Shown piece by piece: positions 19,285 through 28,214 of a stretch of 64,000 nt of DNA. The stretch is from NCBI RefSeq assembly GCF_000381545.1, contig NZ_KB906685.1, positions 62,001-126,000 of the forward strand, written 5' to 3'. The notes beneath the pieces are model-generated. The model searched no databases, was not told the origin of the DNA, and worked only from the letters and a program-made list of their open reading frames with translations. This DNA comes from Rhodonellum psychrophilum GCM71 = DSM 17998. Its GTDB lineage: Bacteria; Bacteroidota; Bacteroidia; Cytophagales; Cyclobacteriaceae. The position numbers and the translations under genes were made by a program. Numbering within the stretch: position 1 is the stretch's first letter; every line of letters starts with the position of its first letter.

Positions 19285-20196
19285 ATGAAATTAAACCTAA
19301 GAAACACGATTGCATATTTTTATGCACAATTCCTTAGAATTTCTGGGGTAGTCAAAAAAGCCAAAGAAAAAGCCCAGTCGGGTGAATTTATTCTCTCTAT
19401 TTATTTTCACAACCCGTCGAAGAAAGAGTTTGAATTCACATTGAATTGGTTGATCAATAACGGTTTCCATTTCATCAGTATAGATGATTTGCGTAAAATC
19501 CATAATGAAGAGATGGCGTTCCCAAAAGGGGCTGTACTCTTAACCGTGGATGATGGTTGGGCCTCCAATGAGACAAACATGGTGGAACTGGCGAATAAAT
19601 ACAAAGTTCCCATTGCGATTTTTGTAACGACGGAGCCGGTGGAGGAGGGTAATTTTTGGTTTTCCTATTCAAAAAAAGCTGGGCGTCTCAAGCTGGGCTA
19701 TCCTTCTACCGAGGCCTTAAAGAGGCTCCCAAATGAGGAAAGATTGTCCATCGTAAACAAAATTAAAGAAAAACTTACCCTTGCCAGAGAGGCAATGACC
19801 GTAGAACAAGTCCAAAGGATCTCTATGTCTCCCTATGTCACCATTGGTGCGCATAGTCACACCCATCCAATTCTGAACCAATGTACCGACAGCCAATTAA
19901 AATCTGAACTCAGGATTTGTGCTCAAAAACTTGAGGATTGGGTGGGGAAGGAGGTTATTTCCTTTGCTTATCCAAATGGTGATTTTGGTGATCGAGAGAA
20001 AAAAATGCTCGATGATTTTGATTACATGATTGGTTTTGCAAACAATCCGCAATATATCACCCGAGAAAATTTGCAGGACATGTATGCTGTCCCAAGGATA
20101 GGGTTTTTGGAAGGGGCTTCACAAGCCGAAAACATTTGTAGAATCATGGGTATTTGGCATTCGAACTCTATAAAGATCTTCAAGAAAAAATTTTAA
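19285..20196 (+). CDS. Polysaccharide deacetylase (NodB-homology, CE4)
   Basis: About 303 residues. NodB-type motifs: LLTVDDGW (motif 1, usual TFDDG with Phe replaced by Val), GAHSHTHPIL (motif 2, the metal-binding HxxHP-type histidines), and SFAYPNGDFGD (motif 3). No signal peptide; the N-terminus is a short amphipathic region before IYFHNPSKKEFE, so it may act in the cytoplasm or be membrane associated. ATG 19285 is chosen over a TTG at 19273. Likely removes N- or O-acetyl groups from the EPS or its lipid-linked precursor. Confidence 0.87.
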   Translation: MKLNLRNTIAYFYAQFLRISGVVKKAKEKAQSGEFILSIYFHNPSKKEFEFTLNWLINNGFHFISIDDLRKIHNEEMAFPKGAVLLTVDDGWASNETNMVELANKYKVPIAIFVTTEPVEEGNFWFSYSKKAGRLKLGYPSTEALKRLPNEERLSIVNKIKEKLTLAREAMTVEQVQRISMSPYVTIGAHSHTHPILNQCTDSQLKSELRICAQKLEDWVGKEVISFAYPNGDFGDREKKMLDDFDYMIGFANNPQYITRENLQDMYAVPRIGFLEGASQAENICRIMGIWHSNSIKIFKKKF

Positions 20197-20242
20197 GGGA
20201 CTTAAACCCTTAATATGCATGAGGTTTCCTAATGGTTTTTAA

Positions 20243-20352
20243 AACCGAAAGAAAATCAGGCTACGGGAAAATCAGGCGGGGAATCGATAGGGGGAAATCA
20301 AAAACAGTACACATAGACCGATTATAAAGCAGTTTTAGGTTGGGATAGAATT
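20243..20352. repeat. Degenerate dispersed intergenic repeat, copy 1
   Basis: About 110 bp lying exactly between two convergent genes. It aligns by eye with 54033-54145: shared blocks are AACCG(A/G)AAG(A/G)AAATCAG near the start, TCAAAAACAG in the middle, GATT(A/G)T(A/G)AAGCA and (A/G)G(A/T)ATAGAATT-like sequence near the end. I estimate roughly two thirds identity with small gaps. No coding frame runs through it. Probably a diverged repeat family of the genome. Confidence 0.5.
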
Positions 20353-20363
20353 GGTCATTCTGC

Positions 20364-21488
20364 TCAAACACTTTCCAATAATTTCGTGGTTTTTTTCATT
20401 CCCTTTTGAAATGTTTTCTCATAAAGTTCAGCGCATTTTTTGATCGAGAAATTCTTTTCAAAATAGACTTTCAATCCATTCCGATCTATGGAATCCGGAT
20501 TTTTCAAAAATTCCTTAACAGACAGATAGTAAGATGCTTCACTGGTATCCTTTGACAAAAAACCAGTGGTTCCGTTTTTCACTACATTGGTGATCCCTCC
20601 CACGGGAGTACAAATGGGAACACAGCCACATGCAAATGCTTCAATGATGGAAATTGGCATCCCTTCAAAATGCGAACTGAGGCAAAAGGCATCCGCCGAA
20701 TGGTAATAATCGGCAACATTGGTTTTCTCGCCCAAAAAGTAAATCCCTTTTCCAGCAGTGGCCACCAATTCTTCGGCTTCCTCAAAATCAAAACCCATCC
20801 CCACAATTAACAAGATAATTCCATTATTTTCCCTGATCAATTGGTTAAAAACCCGAATCAACATGAATTGATTTTTTTGTTCATTGAACCTTGCGACGTG
20901 AAGAAAAACCAAATCAGTAGGGGCTTCTTTAAGGGATTCTATTTCTGATTTCACCTTCAAAAAATTTCCCGTTTTTTCAGGGAATTTTCTTCCGTTATAG
21001 ATCAAGGTGGAATTGTCAAATCCATAAAATCTCAAAAACGAATCCTTGCTTTCTTGGGAAATGGTGATGGGGTGAATCAGTGATTTCTGATAGAAAAATT
21101 TCCTTAGACCTGAAAACAAAAGGTTTTTTGCTTCTTTCTTTGCATCATTGTGTACGGTATGGAAAAACTTGATTTCTTTGAGAAAAATTGAGGGGAGCAA
21201 AACAAGCAAGATCGTATTCATGTGACAATGAACTACATCTGGATTTTCCTCCTTGATGAGCTTGTATATTTTTAGGTGATCAAAGGGTTTAAATCCATAT
21301 TGGAATCCCAGACTTCTGTATTTTACTTTGTCATCAAGTTCGTTTTTGAAAAAATCGTTTTTTTCCTCCTCGTTTCGAACGATAAACAAATGGACGTCAT
21401 GTTTCTGAGCCAGTTCATTCGATAAATCCAGTACAAATCTTTCGGCTCCTCCTTGGTTCAACGTGAATATTATTTGAATGATTTTCAT
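20364..21488 (-). CDS. Glycosyltransferase family 4
   Basis: 374 residues. Starts MKIIQIIFTLNQGGAERFVL, the GGAER acceptor-side signature common in GT4. The middle has HCHMNT and FHTVHNDAKKE. The donor site has GMGFDFEE, E-x7-E in FEGMPISIIEAFACG, then TPVGGITNVV. Read on the minus strand, 18 nt downstream of the other minus-strand GT4 gene, so the pair is an operon. It is oriented against the rest of the EPS genes and converges with the deacetylase gene. Confidence 0.9.
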   Translation of the reverse strand: MKIIQIIFTLNQGGAERFVLDLSNELAQKHDVHLFIVRNEEEKNDFFKNELDDKVKYRSLGFQYGFKPFDHLKIYKLIKEENPDVVHCHMNTILLVLLPSIFLKEIKFFHTVHNDAKKEAKNLLFSGLRKFFYQKSLIHPITISQESKDSFLRFYGFDNSTLIYNGRKFPEKTGNFLKVKSEIESLKEAPTDLVFLHVARFNEQKNQFMLIRVFNQLIRENNGIILLIVGMGFDFEEAEELVATAGKGIYFLGEKTNVADYYHSADAFCLSSHFEGMPISIIEAFACGCVPICTPVGGITNVVKNGTTGFLSKDTSEASYYLSVKEFLKNPDSIDRNGLKVYFEKNFSIKKCAELYEKTFQKGMKKTTKLLESV

Positions 21489-21506
21489 TTTTTATTCCTT
21501 TAGTGA

Positions 21507-22625
21507 TTAATCCAATTCCTTCAGGGTGTTTAACAATTTTTTTGTCAAACATAAATAGTCATGGTTTTCCCTTACATATTTTTGACAGTTTTGGGAAAGT
21601 TGATGATACGTTTCGGTGCTTAATTGCCTCAATTGAGTCTCCAAATCCTCCACATCCCCGTATAAAAGACCCAATTGATGGTCCCCAATTATTTTGTCGG
21701 GATTCACATTATGGGTGGTGAGTATAGGAGTTCCCACATGCATGGTTTCCAAAAAAGTGTTGCTAAATCCTTCAAACCTGGAAGTGTTCAGTAAAAATTT
21801 GGCATCTCTTAAGAAACCCATTATTTTTTCTCTTTCAAAAAAACCCTCAATCTGCACATTTGGGAGTTTTTTGAGTTTTTTCAGATACACAGCACTTTCG
21901 TTATCCGTCATTTGGCTAGTACTTCCCACTATTCTAAATTGTTCTTCTTTCAATCGCTCAGCGATTTCGTAGAGTAATTTCAGGTTTTTTTGGAATCTGA
22001 AATTGGCTACCCATGCGATATAAAGTTTCTTTGGTTGACTGTCCTGTTTTAAATCGTGGGTATTGAAAATGAATGGGTTGTGTATTTTCAATACCTTTTT
22101 TCCAGGGAATTTTTGTTGGACCAATTGTATTTGATAATCGTTTTGACATAGGATAATGCTGGCCATGCCCAAACCCTTGTTCATAAAAAAGACATGTGAC
22201 CTCGAGTGCGTTTCTCGATAGCGATGGTCGAGTTGTGCGTCCAATGGGATACGGGCAATGTACTTGATTTTAAGTTTTTTGCACATCCAGGCGGTATAAA
22301 AGGAAATCCAGCTTGGATTGCTTTCATAGAGAAAGTCGGGCTTCTCTCTTTTCAACAATTGGTAAATGCTTGGAAAACGATAATATATCCACCTGAACCA
22401 TTTCAGTCCTTTGCGGGAATCGTATGTAGGGACTACATCCAGTTCATTCCATTCTGCTTTTATCGATCTGCTGTCTGCCGGGTCTTTCAAAATCACTACT
22501 TCATGGCCAAGTTTGATGAGTGCCCGAACCCAAACAAAGGATTGTACCGCAGCGCCTCCCGATGGGCTTTCATTTTTCACGATCAGGTCAATAATATCGG
22601 TATCATTGAATAAAAATTTGGACAT
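21507..22625 (-). CDS. Glycosyltransferase family 4
   Basis: 372 residues. N-terminal acceptor side contains SPSGGAAVQSFVWVRAL and DFLYESNPSWISFYTAW. The C-terminal donor side contains YIAWVANFRFQKNLKLL, E-x7-E in FEGFSNTFLETMHVGTP and TTHNVNPDKII. The ATG (complement of 22623-22625) starts the minus-strand operon. It shares the domain plan of the next gene but the sequences are not close, so the two probably attach different sugars. Confidence 0.88.
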   Translation of the reverse strand: MSKFLFNDTDIIDLIVKNESPSGGAAVQSFVWVRALIKLGHEVVILKDPADSRSIKAEWNELDVVPTYDSRKGLKWFRWIYYRFPSIYQLLKREKPDFLYESNPSWISFYTAWMCKKLKIKYIARIPLDAQLDHRYRETHSRSHVFFMNKGLGMASIILCQNDYQIQLVQQKFPGKKVLKIHNPFIFNTHDLKQDSQPKKLYIAWVANFRFQKNLKLLYEIAERLKEEQFRIVGSTSQMTDNESAVYLKKLKKLPNVQIEGFFEREKIMGFLRDAKFLLNTSRFEGFSNTFLETMHVGTPILTTHNVNPDKIIGDHQLGLLYGDVEDLETQLRQLSTETYHQLSQNCQKYVRENHDYLCLTKKLLNTLKELD

Positions 22626-23196
22626 ATGATTGTCAGTTATTTGGACGAAACAGTGAAATCATTTGAAATTCAAAACATTTAATTTTCACAAAAAGAAAAG
22701 TATCAATTTGGAAATTTTTGGTTTTTTTGCTCGGGAACCATTGTAAAAAGGAGTCGGCGTAATATCAGAACATGAGGAAAGTTTCTTAGTGATTTTCCAA
22801 ATTCGTAGGGTGTTTGATTACAGGTTTAATATGGATGTTTGTTGAATGAATCGAGTTTTCCCAATAGAATGTCTTTTTAGGTTTTCGAAAAAGAAAAAGG
22901 TAGATTTTTTTCCAAAGGCACGCGCTCAATTCCGCTTTGTCTTTAGTTATAGAAATATAGCCAATAAAATTATTAAATCTTTTAATCCATAGATTTAAAG
23001 AGAAAATAAAATTATACAGTGATTATGTGTGATTTGAATAAGATTTTGGAGGGGGTTTCCCTAGGAGCCCTAGCTTTATGGAGGAGGTGAATTTTTTTTT
23101 ACCATCAAAGCGGTATTATAGGGTTGAACTTGATTTTAAACCCAGGACATCAGCAGAGTAGTTTACTTGGGGCAAGTCATGGAGTCGTGTAACTCT
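22626..23196. other. 571-bp gap without a convincing gene
   Basis: Lies between the PL20-like lyase gene and the GT4 pair, all on the minus strand, so it should carry the promoter for the GT4 operon. It has several homopolymer A and T runs. On the minus strand a frame of about 40 codons (near 22700-22820) lacks a start codon and is not recognisable. No terminator or repeat was found. Confidence 0.35.
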
Positions 23197-24099
23197 TTAT
23201 CTACCAGGGCAATCAATTGTATCCTTTCCAGTTGGAGGGAAAGCATGGTACGCTCGACCAGATTTGGCGAGAGCGGCGTTATTGGCTGAAACCGAGTTTA
23301 TGGACATCAAGTCCTCCAATGTGGCCTTTTCGTTCCCCATCCGGACATTGTCAAAATATACAATTCGTTTGTTTACGCTGGTTTTGGTTTTTTCCCAGGT
23401 CCATTTGTAGATCCCGATTTTCCATTTGGGTAGGATTCCAGGATAAATGTTGGGTCCTGATCGGGTCAAAATTTTATCGCCATTCCTCCATATCTCCAAC
23501 AAGCCATCCCCATCATTTGAATGAATGAAATGAAAAACGAACTCTTGCCATTGGTCTTTGGGCACCTGTCCGAGATCGTGTTTTTCTCTTTTTTCTCCGT
23601 TGAAAACAGGATCATTTCGCACCACAATTATCAAATGGTCATTTTCTACAAAAAGTGAGGTGCTGGGGCTCCCCATCTGTTCTTGGTGCCATTGGGTGAT
23701 GATTTCCGCGTCATTGTCAACAGGATAGCCATCAGACGGAAAATATACAGCAAATGAATACCATCTTTCACGATGGAATTGCTCTGGAAACAGGACTTCT
23801 GACCTTACGCCAGTTTTGGTCACGATGCGGTCACCGTGCCGGAGTTCGAATTTTCCGGATTTTTTTCCCTGAAAAACCGGACTGTTTGAAACTTGGAAGG
23901 AGTGGTTTTCGGGAAATTGTTTCCAAACAAAATCAAAGGGATCGGGACCCTCGAATGTTTCTTCATAGAGTAAATGAGAATCTGGTTCTTTTGGATTGGA
24001 ATCCTGGCCGGTGTCCGGCGTTTCACCGGGAAAAAGCAATAGCAGACCAAATACAGCGAAGGATATGGGAAGGATAAAAATGAAAAGTTCTTTGTTCAT
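23197..24099 (-). CDS. Secreted polysaccharide lyase, PL20/heparin-lyase-I-like fold
   Basis: 300 residues. N-terminal signal or anchor segment (ELFIFILPISFAVFGLLLLF) is followed by a low-complexity Pro/Asp/Ser linker and a beta-jelly-roll lyase domain (about 45-265). Motifs seen in this Pfam family (polysaccharide lyase PF14099): GVRSEVLFPEQ, ITQWHQEQ, LGQVPKDQWQEFVFH and WKIGIYKW. PL20 members cleave glucuronan and relatives. An EPS-degrading lyase beside synthesis genes usually trims, releases or remodels the polymer; that role is inference. The C-terminal 40 residues look unstructured and the gene ends in an unusual DCPGR. Confidence 0.75.
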   Translation of the reverse strand: MNKELFIFILPISFAVFGLLLLFPGETPDTGQDSNPKEPDSHLLYEETFEGPDPFDFVWKQFPENHSFQVSNSPVFQGKKSGKFELRHGDRIVTKTGVRSEVLFPEQFHRERWYSFAVYFPSDGYPVDNDAEIITQWHQEQMGSPSTSLFVENDHLIIVVRNDPVFNGEKREKHDLGQVPKDQWQEFVFHFIHSNDGDGLLEIWRNGDKILTRSGPNIYPGILPKWKIGIYKWTWEKTKTSVNKRIVYFDNVRMGNEKATLEDLMSINSVSANNAALAKSGRAYHAFPPTGKDTIDCPGR

Positions 24100-24504
24100 T
24101 TTTGCTTTTTTAAAAACATGGATAATCCGTTTCCTTCAAAGGCTATGGCACTGTTTCAGATTTTTTATCTGCATTGAAGAGTGCTTCTTGAGCGATTCTG
24201 GATTTTTTGAAAATAAATAATTGCTTTTCAGATTAAATTTAATGCATTTTATTTTATTAAATGCTTTCAATTCAGTAAATTTAAAATCTAATTAAAAGGT
24301 TAATTATAATGTAATTTGTTAATATTAAATACATAAAAACAATTAAAGTTATAGTAAAAATTTAATTAGTAATAAAAATAACAAGAAAAAGTTTAGGTTT
24401 TTGATGTAGTGATGTTTCCTTCTTCATTGTCTTATGCCGCGATTGGATAGCCGATGAACCCTTAGATATTTAAGTAATTTTTAACTTTTAAATTTTTCAA
24501 GATT
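24100..24504. promoter_or_regulatory. AT-rich divergent region between lyase and priming-transferase genes
   Basis: 405 bp separating a minus-strand lyase from the plus-strand priming transferase. The part from about 24230 to 24400 is extremely AT-rich (runs such as TTAATTATAATGTAATTTG), fitting promoters for both directions. I see no gene and no clear hairpin. Confidence 0.4.
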
Positions 24505-25896
24505 ATGTCCAACTTTCAGAGAACCAGTAACTCACTGTTTGTTTTTGGTGATATTATCAATCTTTGCTTGGCATTTTACATTTCGGTGTATTTTTATAAG
24601 GTAAAAGATGTGGATTTTCAAGGATCGGAAACCTTGATTTTAGGGTCGTTGATATTTTTATGGTTGATCATTGGATATAGCAATAGGTTGTATGCAGAAG
24701 GCAGAGGGGAGAATATATTGACAGTAAGGATGGGGAAATATCTCAAGGCCTATTTTATCTTGGCTGGGATTATTGGGATGATCTACATGATTTTTTCTTT
24801 CCCTACGGAAATAAGGAACCTGATTTTAGCCTTGTTGGTGGGATTCCCTATTTTGGGGTCCATCACCAACCTGATCATGGTCAAAGTTTACAGGCCACTT
24901 CAGGAAAAGAAGAATAAATTCAAATCCACCTTGATTGCAGGAGAGGGCTACTTGGCAAAAAAAGTGGAGGACTTTATGCTTTCCAATCCGTTTGAAGGCG
25001 ATTCCTTGCAGGGATTTGTCCTGTGCAATGCCGAGAACAGTTTGATCAAGAAAGACAGAGTCGTCACTACTCTGGAAAATCTGAACGACTATCTCAATAA
25101 AAACTATGTGAGTGAGATCATCATCGCCTTATCTTTCCGTGAGATTGACAGTATTAAATCCATCGTCAAAGTTGCGGATTACCATGGTGCCAGAGTGAGG
25201 TTTGTTCCCGACTACGAAAGTATTTTTGGGGGGAGTTTCAAGTCTTATCATTTTGGCGATCTGGAAATGGTCAATGTGCGCCAACTTCCCTTGGATGAGT
25301 GGTTCCCAAACCTTCAAAAAACCTCTTTCGATATTGTTTTCTCGACCTTTGCCCTTTTGTTTCTTTCGCCGTTATTTCTGCTTATTGCAACATTGATTAA
25401 AATGGAATCCAAAGGGCCGGTTTTCTATTGTCCCCAACGGATTGGCAAAGGAGGAAAGCCATTTAAGGTGTTCAAGTTTAGGACAATGTCTCAAAATGAC
25501 AATAGCCAAGGGGGAACCATGTCCACGGTAAAAGATGATCCAAGGATCACTAGAATTGGTAAATTTTTGCGAAAATACAGTCTGGATGAACTTCCTCAAT
25601 TTATGAATGTACTCACTGGAGAGATGAGCGTGATTGGCCCCCGGCCCCATAGAACCTACCTGAATCAACTCATGCAGGCTTCTGAAGAAAATTATATGGT
25701 CAGGCATTATTATAGACCCGGCATCACCGGCTGGGCACAAGTAAATGGTTGGAGGGGGCCTTTGGAGACCTGTGAGCAGAAAAAACAGCGGACCCAACAT
25801 GACCTGTGGTACCTCAACAATTGGTCTTTTTGGCTGGATCTCAGGATCATTTACAAAACCATATTTAGTGCCAAAACACATAAAAGCGCATTTTAG
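24505..25896 (+). CDS. Undecaprenyl-phosphate sugar-1-phosphate transferase (EPS priming enzyme, WcaJ-like)
   Basis: 463 residues. N-terminal half has four to five membrane segments and a CoA-binding-like region (about 140-250). A final membrane segment (FALLFLSPLFLLIATLIKM, about 285) precedes the catalytic core: FKVFKFRTMSQND, LDELPQFMNVLTGEMSVIGP, PRPHRTYLNQ, YRPGITGWAQVNGWRGP. These are the signature blocks of polyisoprenyl-phosphate hexose-1-phosphate transferases, which start repeat-unit assembly on the lipid carrier. It closes the EPS locus and is separated from the other plus-strand genes by the inverted GT4/lyase block. Confidence 0.93.
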   Translation: MSNFQRTSNSLFVFGDIINLCLAFYISVYFYKVKDVDFQGSETLILGSLIFLWLIIGYSNRLYAEGRGENILTVRMGKYLKAYFILAGIIGMIYMIFSFPTEIRNLILALLVGFPILGSITNLIMVKVYRPLQEKKNKFKSTLIAGEGYLAKKVEDFMLSNPFEGDSLQGFVLCNAENSLIKKDRVVTTLENLNDYLNKNYVSEIIIALSFREIDSIKSIVKVADYHGARVRFVPDYESIFGGSFKSYHFGDLEMVNVRQLPLDEWFPNLQKTSFDIVFSTFALLFLSPLFLLIATLIKMESKGPVFYCPQRIGKGGKPFKVFKFRTMSQNDNSQGGTMSTVKDDPRITRIGKFLRKYSLDELPQFMNVLTGEMSVIGPRPHRTYLNQLMQASEENYMVRHYYRPGITGWAQVNGWRGPLETCEQKKQRTQHDLWYLNNWSFWLDLRIIYKTIFSAKTHKSAF

Positions 25897-26069
25897 GGTC
25901 TTTTGAACCAATACCTGGAATCGGGGGGAAATATATTCAAACCAAATTATAGCTCACCCATTTTTTGATTTTGAGTGTGTAACAAGATTAGATGGAGACA
26001 AACCATTTTTTAGTGGCAGATTGTGTATTTTTGTTTTGGACCTACTTACCATTCATTCCCCATAAGCCC

Positions 26070-27179
26070 ATGAAAACCGTCATCCTGTTTGTGTTTTTCA
26101 ACTGCTTCTTTTCCACCGTCGCTTTTTCGGAGGCAAGCCTGGAAAAGCCGATTAAGATAGCGATGGCAGGACTGTCCCACGGACATTCAGGATGGATTTT
26201 TCAAAATCACTTTCAGGGAGATTTTAATTTGGTTGGGGTTTTTGAAACGGATACAGCTTTGATCAATGAATTCATCGACCGGTATAAACTCCAAAAAGAC
26301 CTTTTCTACACCGATTTGACCAAGATGCTAGACGATCAAAAGCCTGACGGTTTGTTGGCTTTTGGGCCGATATCCGAGCATTTAAGTGTTGTCCAAGCGG
26401 CAGCTCCTCGGGGGATTCATGTGATGGTGGAAAAACCATTGGCAATCAATATGGAGCAAGCCCAAGAAATGAAAAAATTGGCAGAAGAAAACAAGATTCA
26501 ATTGCTCACAAATTTTGAAACTTCATGGTACCCTAGCACCATGAAGTCCATTCAAATTGGCAGTCAGGGAAATGAGAATTTTGGTCAGCTTAGGAAAGCG
26601 GTCTTTCACCACGGGCATAAAGGGCCAAAGGAAATAGGTGTTGGTCCCGAGTTTTTGAATTGGCTGACAGATCCTGAACAGAATGGAGGAGGCGCATTGG
26701 TTGACTTTGGCTGCTATGGTGCCAATATCATGACTACATTGACGCATGGAGTGGAGCCGATTTCGGTCACGGCAGTGACGCAAACACACAAGCCGGAAAT
26801 TTATCCCTTGGTAGAGGATGAGGCGACCATTATTGTGACTTATCCCAATGCCCAGGCCATTATTCAAGGATCATGGAATTGGCCTTTCGATCGAAAAGAC
26901 ATGGAAATCTACGGGGAAAGGGGCTATGTGATCGCGGCGGATAAAAACACAATGAAATTCCGATATGCAGATTCTGGTAAAGAAAAGACTGTTCTAGTTT
27001 CACAGGAGGAAACTGGGGTTTATGTCAATCCATTTGCTTATTTTGTAGAGGTGATTTCAGGAAAAATTCAGCCCGAACCATTTGGCCTGTACAGTCTTGA
27101 AAACAATATGATGGTGGTCAGGATATTGGATGCAGCAAAGAAATCGGCAGCAACAGGAAAAACAGTTTATTTTGAATAG
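26070..27179 (+). CDS. Secreted Gfo/Idh/MocA-family oxidoreductase
   Basis: About 369 residues. ATG 26070 gives a proper signal peptide (MKTVILFVFFNCFFSTVAF, cleavage near FSEA). A longer frame from 25992 adds 26 residues before it and is less likely. Then a Rossmann domain (KIAMAGLSHGHSGWIF, where the usual GxGxxG is AGLSHGHSG), EKPLAI (the conserved EKP motif) and a C-terminal alpha/beta domain. The signal peptide means it works outside the cytoplasm, as do several Bacteroidota Gfo/Idh/MocA proteins that act on sugars with a tightly bound cofactor. First gene of a co-directional run with GT-C and GH113-like genes. Confidence 0.85.
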   Translation: MKTVILFVFFNCFFSTVAFSEASLEKPIKIAMAGLSHGHSGWIFQNHFQGDFNLVGVFETDTALINEFIDRYKLQKDLFYTDLTKMLDDQKPDGLLAFGPISEHLSVVQAAAPRGIHVMVEKPLAINMEQAQEMKKLAEENKIQLLTNFETSWYPSTMKSIQIGSQGNENFGQLRKAVFHHGHKGPKEIGVGPEFLNWLTDPEQNGGGALVDFGCYGANIMTTLTHGVEPISVTAVTQTHKPEIYPLVEDEATIIVTYPNAQAIIQGSWNWPFDRKDMEIYGERGYVIAADKNTMKFRYADSGKEKTVLVSQEETGVYVNPFAYFVEVISGKIQPEPFGLYSLENNMMVVRILDAAKKSAATGKTVYFE

Positions 27180-27195
27180 GTCAAAAAACACTAAA

Positions 27196-28083
27196 ATGAA
27201 GAAAAATTGGATTGCCGTTTTTGGCATAACACTTCTGCTTGCCTCTTGCTCTCAACCCCAAAGGGAAAATATTGATTTTGAAGAATGGGGGAAATATTGG
27301 TTTCAGGGACAGGCCGAGATCAGTAGTTTTGACTTGACCCAGTACCGCTATGGAGAGCCAAGAGAAGGGGAAGCGGTCCTCATTTTCGTGACGGAGGATT
27401 TTTCAAGAAAAAATCAGGTGAAATTGGATGACCCTGAAGCCTCAAAAAAAGATAAGGTATCTGTTTTGAAAATGAATCAGACTCGGAATTTTAACACCGG
27501 CATTTATCCGTACAACATGATGCTTTCTGCATTTACTCCTACCAAAGAAAATTCACGGGGATTGAAATTCACGGCTTCCTCTCAGGAATGGTGCGGACAT
27601 ACTTTTACCCAAGTCAATCTCAAGAAAGGAGAGAATTATAGTGGACAGATTTTCTCTTACTTTGAATCGGAAGGGGATCATTCCTTTTCCTTCTCAGGAT
27701 TGGCCGAAGATGACCTTTGGAATTTGATCCGAATCAACCCCAATGAAATACCACTCGGGGGAGTCCAGGTTTTTCCATCCTTGATCTATCAGCGATTGAG
27801 CCATCAGGAAATGAAGTCTGAGGAGGCTTTTATCAGAATTCAGGATATCAGTACACAAAGAAGGCAATTGGAGCTTACTTACGGTTCCGGAAAGCGAACC
27901 TTAAGAATAGACTTTGAAAAGGAATTTCCATTTCAAATCATGGGATGGGAAGAATTAGAAACCAAAGAGGACGGCAAACAGGAAATCACAAAGGCCGTTA
28001 GAAAAGGTTTGAAGATGCTGGACTATTGGAAAAAAAATAAATTAGAGGATGCGTTTTTGAGGGAGGAGTTGAAGTTGAAATAG
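27196..28083 (+). CDS. Lipoprotein of unknown function
   Basis: About 295 residues. Signal peptide with lipobox LLLASC (Cys19), chosen start ATG 27196; a frame open from 27130 overlaps the preceding gene and has no start support. The mature part begins with FEEWGKYWFQGQAEISSF and contains LTQYRYGEPREGEAVLIFVT, both of which I remember as conserved in proteins found across Bacteroidota, sometimes mislabelled as septum-formation inhibitors; no Maf motif is visible here. Only 16 nt separate it from the oxidoreductase gene, so the two are probably cotranscribed. Function unknown. Confidence 0.75.
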   Translation: MKKNWIAVFGITLLLASCSQPQRENIDFEEWGKYWFQGQAEISSFDLTQYRYGEPREGEAVLIFVTEDFSRKNQVKLDDPEASKKDKVSVLKMNQTRNFNTGIYPYNMMLSAFTPTKENSRGLKFTASSQEWCGHTFTQVNLKKGENYSGQIFSYFESEGDHSFSFSGLAEDDLWNLIRINPNEIPLGGVQVFPSLIYQRLSHQEMKSEEAFIRIQDISTQRRQLELTYGSGKRTLRIDFEKEFPFQIMGWEELETKEDGKQEITKAVRKGLKMLDYWKKNKLEDAFLREELKLK

Positions 28084-28214
28084 GAATTGAATTGATCTGG
28101 AACAGAAAAAAAGATTTTGGGAAGAAAATCGATTTTTCAATCCTTCCTACAAGGTGTCAAACCAAATTCATCCTCCCATTCCGATCCCAATCAAATCTTC
28201 CATAACCATCAACT

